This document shows positions 16,365 through 23,858 of a DNA stretch of 64,000 bases, piece by piece. A program made the translations under genes and the position numbers. The DNA comes from Gillisella vitis (GTDB lineage Bacteria; Pseudomonadota; Alphaproteobacteria; Rhizobiales; Rhizobiaceae). The stretch is taken from assembly GCF_021559775.1 (NCBI RefSeq), contig NZ_CP056050.1, forward strand, positions 248,001 through 312,000. The letters run 5' to 3'. The notes below the pieces were generated by a model. That model did not search any database, had not been told where the DNA came from, and saw only the letters and a list, made by a program, of their open reading frames with translations. Numbering within the stretch: the first letter of the stretch is position 1; each line of letters opens with the position of its first letter.

Positions 16365-17000
16365 ATTCGACAGAACGAAACACTGCGCTGACAAAAAGCT
16401 CATAACAGCTCACAGAATCGATCCGACAAGCAAGACACTGCGAGACAAGCAAGACACGCTCGAAACGCTTCACATTCAACGTGAGCGAGAGACAGCAGCT
16501 AAACGAACGCGGATCATAGAAGCACTGCCCCGCAACGCTTAAAAGACAATCAACGCATAAGACGCACAGACAGCAACACCACGCCCCACAGAGCACGTCC
16601 ATCACAATAACAGACAGAGCGCCTATAGAGAGACATGTTGCGTATAGAAGAGAGATCGCGTGTGAGATCGCTATGCAAAGCGTGTGTGTCGAATGTGCAT
16701 TGATGGATTGAAATCGAAGGTGAGGATTTTTGGGCGGCACCCTGCCCCGCTCCACTCAACAAACATCCCCTGAAACCGCCCAACCCCGACAGCCGTATTT
16801 ATCCGCAACGAGCCAGCTTGGACGCCTACCCTCGATGACTATCTTGTAGATGTGCTTAACGAAAAGCATAGCAGACGCCGGTCGAGCATCTGTTGATCGC
16901 ATACAGCGTGGTCGAGTGACGGCGACCGAGACTTAGAGGCGGACTTTTGAGTTCGCCTTTCTTTTTGGCTTTTTCTAAAAATCCAGGAACCACGAGCGCC
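16365..17000. other. Gene-poor stretch with short direct repeat
   Basis: No convincing gene on either strand. It contains a 14-bp direct repeat GACAAGCAAGACAC at 16425-16438 and 16444-16457 (19-bp period). There is a DnaA-box-like TTATCCGCA at 16799-16807, one mismatch from TTATCCACA. A terminator at 16937 suggests that something upstream is transcribed. Confidence 0.5.
16937..16966 (+). terminator. Rho-independent terminator (plus strand)
   Basis: AGGCGGAC-TTTTGA-GTTCGCCT forms an 8-bp stem with one G-T pair, followed by a T-rich run (TTCTTTTT). No protein gene is recognised for 750 bp upstream, so it may end a noncoding transcript or the 16001-16186 operon. Confidence 0.7.
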
Positions 17001-17001
17001 G

Positions 17002-17107
17002 GAGCCATGGCTTTCCAAATATGCCGTGTCCAAGGGTGCGCTCCGGAAAACCATGGAGCGCCATAAACCGAGCCGGACATCCGTGGATTTCCACGGAAAG
17101 CCATGGT
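17002..17107. repeat. Nested inverted-repeat structure
   Basis: AGCCATGGCTTTCC (17003-17016) pairs with GGAAAGCCATGGTT (17094-17107) as a 14-bp stem with one wobble. Inside lie a second hairpin, GCGCTCC...GGAGCGC (about 17039-17061), and CCGTGGATTTCCACGG (17081-17096), which competes with the outer stem. This is much secondary structure for 106 bp. It could be a structured RNA or a DNA site. Confidence 0.5.
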
Positions 17108-17159
17108 TTCAAGCCGCAGAAGGACGAATCCTCACGCCGGAAGAGATTCCGATCTTCAA

Positions 17160-17229
17160 TCCGGTCCGTCTCTCTTCTTAGTTATTAGTGTTTATAAGAT
17201 GTATTTATATAGAAGAGAGACGGACCGGA
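17160..17229. repeat. Perfect 19-bp inverted repeat with 32-nt AT-rich loop
   Basis: The arm CCGGTCCGTCTCTCTTCT (17161-17178) is matched exactly in reverse complement at 17211-17228. Flanking T17160 and A17229 add one pair. The 32-nt loop is nearly all A and T. On either strand this would form a very stable hairpin or cruciform. No T-run follows, so it is not a simple terminator. Confidence 0.85.
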
Positions 17230-17375
17230 ACGTGACAGGATTGTGTCCTGCGGCGAGAAGCGTGCCGTACAGCGCCTGCCCTATCCAGATGTGATGCCTA
17301 CCCGAGACATTCTATGTTGTGTTCATCGAAAGCGAACGAACTTTCGAAAGTGTCAACAACGTGGAGACAATCGCA

Positions 17376-17807
17376 ATGGCAAAGCAGTCCATCAAGTCAT
17401 CGGCCGGCACGTCCAACGAGAACCAGGCAGCCTACATATTCGCCGACGCACTCAAGGCGCACAGCGATGACGACGCCAAGGCGTTTGCGTTGAAGATCGC
17501 CGCCGAGTTCGATGCCAGGGTTCAGTTTGAGATCAGCAGGGCATCGAACGGATCGGCTGATATGCCCAAGGTGAAGAAGCTCAACGGCTACCGCGCCAAG
17601 CTCGCCCTGCCCTCGCTTGCAAAGGTGATGATGGAGCTCGGCAAAGGTCCGGAGTTCATCAACACCCGGCTCGGCAAGGAAGACAGCGGCGACCGGTTCA
17701 ACATTTATGCGATCGACAAGGCGATTGACTTCGTGCGTGCGCTCTTCACGTCCGGCGCCGCGCTCAAGCCACGCTTTGAATTCCTCCGGCATTCCGACCC
17801 TGTTTGA
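17376..17807 (+). CDS. Hypothetical protein (143 aa), C-terminus possibly fused at a recombination junction
   Basis: Starts MAKQSIKSSAGTSNENQAAY at an ATG preceded by GGAGA. It is soluble and helical, and no family is recognised. The last 18 or so codons, from about 17750, are the antisense of the truncated Ntn-hydrolase fragment. The natural C-terminus has therefore probably been replaced when the two segments were joined. The main body keeps a coherent reading frame and a plausible ribosome site. An upstream frame from 17319 is less likely. Confidence 0.55.
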   Translation: MAKQSIKSSAGTSNENQAAYIFADALKAHSDDDAKAFALKIAAEFDARVQFEISRASNGSADMPKVKKLNGYRAKLALPSLAKVMMELGKGPEFINTRLGKEDSGDRFNIYAIDKAIDFVRALFTSGAALKPRFEFLRHSDPV

Positions 17808-17948
17808 GCAGATGCCGATCAGGAAGCCCTCATACGGCCCCGAGGCAAGCCGATGTATCTTCGTCTTGTTGCCCAACGGATGGGTCGAGCCAGAATAAGC
17901 ACGCGAGTCGGCAGCCATAACGCCATCGCGGTAGACGACAACGCTCAT
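17750..17948 (-). pseudogene. N-terminal fragment of a phage-type Ntn-hydrolase (HslV/proteasome-like)
   Basis: From the ATG at 17948 it reads MSVVVYRDGVMAADSRAYSG, followed by KTKIHRL and PYEGFLIGICSNRVGMPEEF. This is the N-terminal sheet of proteasome-beta/HslV-like Ntn-hydrolases common in phages. Similarity ends near codon 66 and the frame then runs antisense to the gene at 17376. Its start overlaps the stop of the Acb2-like gene by 4 bp (ATGA), so the two were once an operon. The active-site C-terminal half is missing. Confidence 0.6.
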
Positions 17949-18262
17949 GCGATGTCCTCTGGCAGCAGAATGCGCTTTGGTTGGAAGACGGCGCGGTTGA
18001 GCCACATGAACGCCTCCTGGACGCTGCGGCGCGCCAGTTGCACCATGGCCTGATCGATATCCTGGCCGTCGCGGTTGCGAACGTGCCGGTCGATCTGGCG
18101 AAGCACACGCTCTTCGAGTTCCTTATTTTCGTTCACCAGGTCGACATTCTCGTCGCTCTGCTCTTGGTAGCCCTTCACGGGCAGGCCAGCATGGGTGACG
18201 GTCGTGGCTTCGATCTTGGCTGAATTGATCGTGAAGTTGCCGGCGAGTGGAAGACCTTCCAA
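17945..18262 (-). CDS. Acb2/Tad1-like anti-CBASS hairpin-domain protein
   Basis: A 105-residue protein if the TTG at 18262 is the start; it is preceded by AGGGGG. An ATG at 18343 would add 27 unlikely residues. The second half matches the Acb2/Tad1 hairpin domain: LPVKGYQEQSDENVDLVNENK, then LARRSVQEAFMWLNRAVFQP. The conserved Gly-Tyr (Y32) and Lys (K47) are 15 residues apart, as I recall for the ligand-binding Y11 and K26 of phage Acb2. Acb2 proteins form hexamers that sequester the cyclic oligonucleotides used by CBASS and related defences. Its neighbour, a truncated phage Ntn-hydrolase, supports a prophage origin. The family call is made by eye. Confidence 0.7.
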   Translation of the reverse strand: MEGLPLAGNFTINSAKIEATTVTHAGLPVKGYQEQSDENVDLVNENKELEERVLRQIDRHVRNRDGQDIDQAMVQLARRSVQEAFMWLNRAVFQPKRILLPEDIA

Positions 18263-18300
18263 TGGAAACCCCCTGCGAAAAAGGCTCACATGATAAGGTT

Positions 18301-19071
18301 TTAGAGAGCAACGTCGTAATAAATAAGCGGCACTTTGGGACATCCGCTCACGGATTTGAGCTGTTCGGCCGGCAGCGGTTGCCGGGCAACAAGACCAATA
18401 CCGAGCGTGTTTTGAATTGGAAGTGGATGCTCTATTGCCAGCACATCTTGACCGTATCGGTTATCAAGCGCCACTTCGTGGATCGGCAAATCAGCCTCTA
18501 AAACGAAGTCAATGAGCGCCTCAATCTGATCCGGCTGGATTTTACTTCCACAGGTAATGCGAAGGGCGTCTTTTTCGCGTTCTGGGTCAAAGTTCGGGGC
18601 TTTTGACGCGGTGACATGCTCATTTACCAGGAGCGCTACCAATGGCCCAGCCGCCTGATCCCCTGTGGTCACCAAAATTCTCGTGCCGCTCAATATGCGA
18701 GCGCGTCTATTTTTATCAGAAGGCGCAGGGACGTTCAGATACACGGCCCACGGCTCAGGCCAGTAAAATGCAAACGCGGAAACTGTAAAAGCGACAAAAC
18801 AGCAGAAGGCGAGTGCTACAACGTAAAACATAACAAAGCCTGGAAGGGTCACTGCATCACTCTTTGCGGACGTCACAAGCCTTGAAAAGGCGAAGAGAAG
18901 AAACATGGCGCAAATCGTGCCGCCAATCAAAACTCCACTCACCTTGCTATATTCCGGACCAAGGACTCTCATTACAATGGCCGCAGCCGCTGCGATGCCT
19001 GTAACCCCTATGGCGTATTTCAGAGCGGGCAGCCTCTTTGTGGCGTCGCGCAAGATCAACATTGGATCCAT
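18301..19071 (-). CDS. Hypothetical membrane protein (256 aa)
   Basis: Two or three hydrophobic segments near residues 20-45, 50-75 and 85-115 (YAIGVTGIAAAAAIVMRVL; VMFYVVALAFCCFVAFTV) anchor a soluble C-terminal domain of about 130 residues that contains CGSKIQPDQIEALIDFVLEADL. No family is recognised. The start at 19071 is preceded by GGGG; an ATG at 19101 is an alternative. The IS30 copy begins about 65 bp upstream and may have removed or replaced the native promoter. Confidence 0.6.
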   Translation of the reverse strand: MDPMLILRDATKRLPALKYAIGVTGIAAAAAIVMRVLGPEYSKVSGVLIGGTICAMFLLFAFSRLVTSAKSDAVTLPGFVMFYVVALAFCCFVAFTVSAFAFYWPEPWAVYLNVPAPSDKNRRARILSGTRILVTTGDQAAGPLVALLVNEHVTASKAPNFDPEREKDALRITCGSKIQPDQIEALIDFVLEADLPIHEVALDNRYGQDVLAIEHPLPIQNTLGIGLVARQPLPAEQLKSVSGCPKVPLIYYDVAL

Positions 19072-19134
19072 GTTCTTTACCCCAATCGCTTGGAGGAACA
19101 TTTCACAATTACAATCAAATTAAAATGCCGCTCT

Positions 19135-20256
19135 GGTGTGAGTTCACGCCGAAGTGCGACCTGCGTGGCTTTCAAGCTAGCTGGCATGTCGCATCTGCGC
19201 GAGCAGTTTCTTGCGGAAGACCTCAGCCGGCGTTCGGTAGCCGAGGCATTTACGCGGTGTCTGATTAAGCCGATTGCAGATCTCCATCAGATCGGCGGCG
19301 GCTACGGACAAGGGATCGACGTCTCTCGAAAGCCATTTTCGCGCTCGCCGGTTGGTATTTTCGACCGTTCCTTTTTGCCAGGGCGATTGTGGGTCACAAA
19401 ACCATGTTTGCGTGCCTATGCCTGCCTGAAGGTACGGCCAGTCAGTGAATTCGGTGCCTCGGTCGAATGTCAACGATCGGCGGGCGAGGTGAGGGAGGCT
19501 CTTCAGCGCCTGGATGATGCCATCCATGACCGGGCGGGACTGGCGATCATTGTTGCGCAACAAGATCGTAAAGCGGCTCACCCGCTCAACAAGCGATGTC
19601 ACATTCGCCTTGCCGAACTTCTTGCGGAACTGGATCAGATCGCATTCCCAATGCCCGAACTGCTTGCGTTCAGCAACGACATCCGGCCGGTGCAGAATGT
19701 TGAGTTCCGGACTAAAGCGTTGACTGTGCTCACGTCTTGCATGTCGTGGTCGCCGTCTGGCTCGATGCTCCGGCAGGTGACGCCACAGCTTGATGGCATG
19801 ACCGTCGGCCGAGTATGCGAACTTGTAGATTGTCTCGTGACTGACAAAGATCGGATGCTGTTCCAGCCGCATGCGACCGGCGATTTGCTGGGGCGACCAA
19901 CCATGCATGATCCGGTCGATCACGGACTGCCTCACATTCGCAAAGCGCGCCAGCTTCCGCAGCTTGGCCCGCCGTTCGCAAGCCATGTCATGCGCCGTGA
20001 CGCAGTAATAGCCATTGAGGTCCGGGACCACCTCATCGATAAACGTATTCCGCTTGATTTCACGAAAGATCGTCGAGCGATGACGACCGAGTGTCTCGGC
20101 GATCATCTCAATACTCTGGCCCGCCATACGCCAGCGAGCGATCTTACGACGTTCGTCCAAGTCGATATGGGAGTAGGTGCGTTTCATTGCGCTTTCCTTG
20201 CAAACGATAAACCTTTGTTATCTATTGCAAGTCGCACTTCATCCTTGAACCCACCC
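19135..20256 (-). mobile_element. IS30-family insertion sequence
   Basis: An element of about 1.1 kb with one transposase gene and imperfect terminal inverted repeats. The right end, read inward, is GGGTGGGTTCAAGGATGAAG and continues TGCGAC. The left end is TGGTGTGAGTTCACGCCGAA and continues GTGCGAC. The boundaries are set by these repeats and by the end of the 107-bp identity with the scar at 12793. Both copies are followed by similar AT-rich flanks, suggesting target preference. Confidence 0.8.
19177..20187 (-). CDS. IS30-family transposase
   Basis: 336 residues, full length. The N-terminal helix-turn-helix reads IARWRMAGQSIEMIAETLGR then STIFREIKRN. The DDE catalytic residues are visible as HWECDLI, LTFDRGTEF and WQKGTVENTNRRAR, so it appears intact. 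The gene almost fills the element at 19135-20256. Confidence 0.95.
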   Translation of the reverse strand: MKRTYSHIDLDERRKIARWRMAGQSIEMIAETLGRHRSTIFREIKRNTFIDEVVPDLNGYYCVTAHDMACERRAKLRKLARFANVRQSVIDRIMHGWSPQQIAGRMRLEQHPIFVSHETIYKFAYSADGHAIKLWRHLPEHRARRRPRHARREHSQRFSPELNILHRPDVVAERKQFGHWECDLIQFRKKFGKANVTSLVERVSRFTILLRNNDRQSRPVMDGIIQALKSLPHLARRSLTFDRGTEFTDWPYLQAGIGTQTWFCDPQSPWQKGTVENTNRRARKWLSRDVDPLSVAAADLMEICNRLNQTPRKCLGYRTPAEVFRKKLLAQMRHAS

Positions 20257-20386
20257 TGGTTACACACAAAAGTTAGATAAGATATATTATGGAATTTATT
20301 TTGGCAGTTATTATGGGGGTATGTGCAATGGGAATCTCCGTAGCCATCGTCGAACTCAAACAACCTACGCCTGCATCCGGGAAATA

Positions 20387-21226
20387 TCACTCTGACACCA
20401 GATCCGCCCCAAACCACTTCAAGCTGAGCGCTTTCAGTGTGCCGTCAACCTTTAGAGATTTGATCGCGGCATTGAATCGCTCAATCAATTCCTTGTCCTG
20501 CTTCCGCAATCCGATCCCGACACCGGGCCCAAACACACCACCAGAAATTTGTGGGCCATAAAGGGTCATGGCATCGCCCTCTTTCGTTCCCAGAAAACTC
20601 TTCCAGACCGAGTAATCCGCCAAGCCCGCATCAATCCGCCCGGCAATCAGGTCAAGATTGAGACTATCCTGCTTGTCATAGATGCGGACATTGACGGCCT
20701 CCCCCAGATAGTCGCGGACAAAGGATTCGGCATTTGTAGAGCCCTGGACCCCTATGATTTTCCCTTGAAGATTGGCCTTCATGACCTTCAAAGACTGGCT
20801 ATCTTTCACTCCCATCGATGAGAGTGAAAGACGTGCTGTGCCGTCCATCTCTGGAAGCTTAAGCGCCTTTGCGACGACAAAATAGTTGGAGGTAAGGGCA
20901 TAAGGCTCCGAAAATCCGATGACGGCTTTTCGCTTATCGGTGATCGACATGCCGGCCATGATTGCATCGACTTTGCCAACCGTCAGCGCGGGAATGATGC
21001 CATCCCATGCTTGGGTGACAAATTCGCATCTAAGTTTGGCGCGCTCGCAGATCGCCTTGCCGGCATCGACATCAAATCCTATGGCATTTCCGGATGGATC
21101 AACTGAGTTCCAGGGTGGAAACGCGCCTTCGGTGGCAATCTTGATCAGTCGCTGTTCATCAGCCATAGCCGGTCCGGCGATTGTAAGGATAGAAAGCAAT
21201 ATGAGTGGCAATCTGCATATATTCAT
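20387..21226 (-). CDS. Polar amino-acid ABC transporter substrate-binding protein
   Basis: A 279-residue periplasmic binding protein of the HisJ/OccT/NocT class with a signal peptide (PLILLSILTIAGPAMA). Family text includes KIATEGAFPPWNSVDPSGN, DVDAGKAICERAKLRCEFV and a C-terminal IKSLKVDGTLKALSLKWFG. It binds an amino acid or opine for the permeases at 22404 and 23172. It is the last gene of the operon, placed after the racemase-like gene. Confidence 0.92.
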   Translation of the reverse strand: MNICRLPLILLSILTIAGPAMADEQRLIKIATEGAFPPWNSVDPSGNAIGFDVDAGKAICERAKLRCEFVTQAWDGIIPALTVGKVDAIMAGMSITDKRKAVIGFSEPYALTSNYFVVAKALKLPEMDGTARLSLSSMGVKDSQSLKVMKANLQGKIIGVQGSTNAESFVRDYLGEAVNVRIYDKQDSLNLDLIAGRIDAGLADYSVWKSFLGTKEGDAMTLYGPQISGGVFGPGVGIGLRKQDKELIERFNAAIKSLKVDGTLKALSLKWFGADLVSE

Positions 21227-21249
21227 TTTTTGTTCCCTTTTTTGTTGGT

Positions 21250-22407
21250 TCAGAGATAGCGTCTGGGGACGTGGTCCCGTAGATCGGCATAGAGGCCGAC
21301 AGCATCTGTGCCCCAGATGGCGCAGACTTCGTCGTGAGTGATCATCTCCGGTCCCTGTCGACCGAGAAGAATGACCTCGTCTCCCGTTCTGGCGTTCGGG
21401 ATACCGGTCAGATCAATGCGAATATGTTCAAGATGTGCCGGCGCCAGCAGTCGGGCACGCCTGCCGTGAACCAGACCAACAGCGCCTTCTGGAATATGCC
21501 GGGGCAAACCGTCTCCCCAGCCCATACCAATAACGCCGAGGGTCATATCCGTCTTGTATCCTGGGATTTCCGGCACTGGCCCAAGGGATGGGTCGAGGCG
21601 CTTGACACAAACGAGGCTCGTGGAAATAGTTTTAAGGGCTGGACGCAACTCGACTGCGCGCGCGCGCAACGAAGGGCCGCCGATCCCCACGAACAGCGCT
21701 CCTGGATCAACAGCGTCGAAATCCATTTCTGGATGGTTCAAGACACCGTCGGTGCTTGACATCATCACAACCGGCGGACGGATTCCCAGATTATCAAGAT
21801 CAGTGATAATGCCGACCAAGCGCTCATGTTGCGCGTCGGCGTCGGTGGGTTGCACCGTCGGGAGCTCACTCATGTGAGCGTACATGCCCTCAACTCGGAC
21901 AGTGGGATCTGCCATTGCCGCGGCGACCAGCTTCCTGGCACCCGCAGGTGTGACCCCGGCCCGAAAAAACCCGAGATCCAGTTTGATGAACACCCGCAGG
22001 GTGTTAACGACAGCAGACCATTGTTGGAGTTCATCGAGGCTCGATACACTGACGATGAGATCAAGGCTTTCCACCATGGCGGCCCCCACAGGTGTGACGC
22101 CGGGATATAGAAGGATCGGGTTCGAGACCCCCGCGCGACGGATGGCAAGAGCATCCAGCATGGAGGCAACCGCGAAGCCATCAATGTTCTCACAGGCCAG
22201 GGCCGCAGCGACCGGACCGGCGCCACAGCCATAGGCATTGCGTTTCAGGCAGGCAAAGACCTTGACATGGGCGGACAAATGTCCGCGCAGCTGACGATAA
22301 TTATGCCGGATTGCGCCGAGATCAATATCATACCAGCTGCCGCGCAAAGCGGCCTCGCTCACCCCATAAAGTGGATCATTCGATGTAGGGAACATACGAC
22401 CGTTCAT
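21250..22407 (-). CDS. Alanine-racemase-like PLP enzyme
   Basis: A 385-residue fold-type III PLP protein. It aligns with Alr: SWYDIDLGAIRHNYRQLR at the N-terminus, a PLP-lysine segment reading FACLKRNAYGCG (usual VVKANAYGHG), IKLDLGFFRAG for the K.d.GM.R.G region, and MYAHMSELP for TH. Near the C-terminus GMGWGDGLPR replaces PVGYADGYPR. The catalytic tyrosine loop (usually VGYG.TY) is shortened to IPGYKTDM, so the second acid-base residue is uncertain. It overlaps the upstream permease gene by 4 bp. The context suggests racemisation of the imported amino acid rather than cell-wall D-alanine supply. Confidence 0.82.
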   Translation of the reverse strand: MNGRMFPTSNDPLYGVSEAALRGSWYDIDLGAIRHNYRQLRGHLSAHVKVFACLKRNAYGCGAGPVAAALACENIDGFAVASMLDALAIRRAGVSNPILLYPGVTPVGAAMVESLDLIVSVSSLDELQQWSAVVNTLRVFIKLDLGFFRAGVTPAGARKLVAAAMADPTVRVEGMYAHMSELPTVQPTDADAQHERLVGIITDLDNLGIRPPVVMMSSTDGVLNHPEMDFDAVDPGALFVGIGGPSLRARAVELRPALKTISTSLVCVKRLDPSLGPVPEIPGYKTDMTLGVIGMGWGDGLPRHIPEGAVGLVHGRRARLLAPAHLEHIRIDLTGIPNARTGDEVILLGRQGPEMITHDEVCAIWGTDAVGLYADLRDHVPRRYL

Positions 22408-23162
22408 TGTGACGCCCTTTCTTTCGTCGAGAGTGGGGGTGTTACGTTGGTCAGTGCTTTGTATTCATTCACCTCAGAACTACGCTTTTCCTGGTTGGCC
22501 AGATGTCGCTCCAAGCGAGCAAAAATGTGAACTAGAACCAGGGTCAGTCCAAGATAGACCAGGGCCGCCGACACAAAGACTTCGTATGGCGAAAAGGTTT
22601 GGGCGACGAGCTTTCGGGCCGTTCCGGTCAACTCCATGAGCGTGATCGTGCTGGCGAGAGAACTTGCCTTCAGCATCAGAACGACCTCATTTCCATAAGC
22701 CGGGAAGGATAGACGCAAGGCATTGGGAAAGATGATCCGCCTCATGCGCAACAGGGCCGGCATGCCGAGCGCCTTTGCCGCTTCCACTTCTCCTTGCGGA
22801 GCAGCACGAATTCCACCCGCCAAGATTTCGGTCGCGTAGGCCGCGTGGTTGAGTGAAAAGGCGATGAGGGCGCAGCCATAGGGGTCGCGCAAGACAATCC
22901 AGGCCGGGCTCGCTCGAAGCCAGCCGATCTGGCTCGCACCATAGTAAATCAGGAAAAGCTGGACCAGCAGTGGCGTGCCCCGAAACAGGAAAGTGAAGAA
23001 CTGAACGGGCGCGGAGACGACCAATGACGGAGATGCACGCAGCAAGGACAAAGGCACAGCAATCAGAAATCCGGCCACAACGGCCGTGACCGTCAATTCT
23101 GCTGTCAGCAATGCGCCACCAAGCAGATGCGGCAGAACCTCAAGGATCAGAGTGATGTTCAT
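22404..23162 (-). CDS. Amino-acid ABC transporter permease (HisM type)
   Basis: 252 residues, five hydrophobic segments, with the EAA loop EVEAAKALGMPALLRMRRII. TLLVQLFLIYYG is the usual motif of this family (normally TPLLVQLF). It pairs with the HisQ-type permease at 23172. It is linked by ATGA to the racemase gene downstream. Confidence 0.93.
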   Translation of the reverse strand: MNITLILEVLPHLLGGALLTAELTVTAVVAGFLIAVPLSLLRASPSLVVSAPVQFFTFLFRGTPLLVQLFLIYYGASQIGWLRASPAWIVLRDPYGCALIAFSLNHAAYATEILAGGIRAAPQGEVEAAKALGMPALLRMRRIIFPNALRLSFPAYGNEVVLMLKASSLASTITLMELTGTARKLVAQTFSPYEVFVSAALVYLGLTLVLVHIFARLERHLANQEKRSSEVNEYKALTNVTPPLSTKERASQ

Positions 23163-23171
23163 GATGATTTC

Positions 23172-23858
23172 CTATCGGCCCAGACCACTGCTTGCTCGCC
23201 GCTCGAGCAGCGTCAAAACCACCAAAGATACTGAGGTGAACAGCAGATAGAGGCAGGCGGCAACCAGATAGAACCTGAGAGGATCGTGGGTCACTCCAGC
23301 CGCGACACCAGTCTTGCGCATGAGATCCTCCAGCCCGACCACAGATATGAGTGCCGTGTCCTTGAGCAAGGTGAGCCACAGATTGCCAAGACCCGGCAAA
23401 GCGTAGCGCCACATCTGCGGCAGGACGATCAAATGCCAGAGAGCAAAGCGAGACAGACCAAGGGCGCAAGCGGCCTCGATTTGTCCCCGTGGCACAGCGA
23501 GGATCGCGGCTCTGAACACTTCAGTCGCATAGGCACCGAACACGATGGTCAGGGCAAACACGCCGGCTGCAAACGCACTGACCTCGACATAGCGCCCGAA
23601 CATCGCCGTCAGGGCAACAGTTCCCCCGAAATACAAAATGAGAATGATCAGGAGTTCGGGAATGCCCCTGATGATTGTCGTGTAGGCTTGCGCCAGACGA
23701 CGGAGCAGCGGCAAGCGGCTGCACTTTGCTGCTGCCCCGGACAGGCCGACGAAGATCCCCACAGGGAGGGTTGTTAATGCTGTTTGAAGCGTCGTGGCGG
23801 CACCTGCCGCGATTTGCGCTCCAAATCCTTGCAGGCCAAGCTCTTGCAGAGATATCAT
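23172..23858 (-). CDS. Amino-acid ABC transporter permease (HisQ type)
   Basis: 228 residues from the ATG at 23858, which overlaps the stop of the ATPase gene by 4 bp. A longer frame from 23903 lies inside the ATPase gene and is rejected. The loop QIEAACALGLSRFALWHLIV and the family segment TTIIRGIPELLIILILYFG are present. It is followed after 9 bp by the second permease gene. Confidence 0.93.
   Translation of the reverse strand: MISLQELGLQGFGAQIAAGAATTLQTALTTLPVGIFVGLSGAAAKCSRLPLLRRLAQAYTTIIRGIPELLIILILYFGGTVALTAMFGRYVEVSAFAAGVFALTIVFGAYATEVFRAAILAVPRGQIEAACALGLSRFALWHLIVLPQMWRYALPGLGNLWLTLLKDTALISVVGLEDLMRKTGVAAGVTHDPLRFYLVAACLYLLFTSVSLVVLTLLERRASSGLGR

Noticed and set aside
16246..16542. 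Open frame of 98 codons across the repeat cluster
   Set aside because: It begins at a TTG within a repeat, is low-complexity and Lys/Thr-rich, and resembles no protein. The repeats would dictate its codons.
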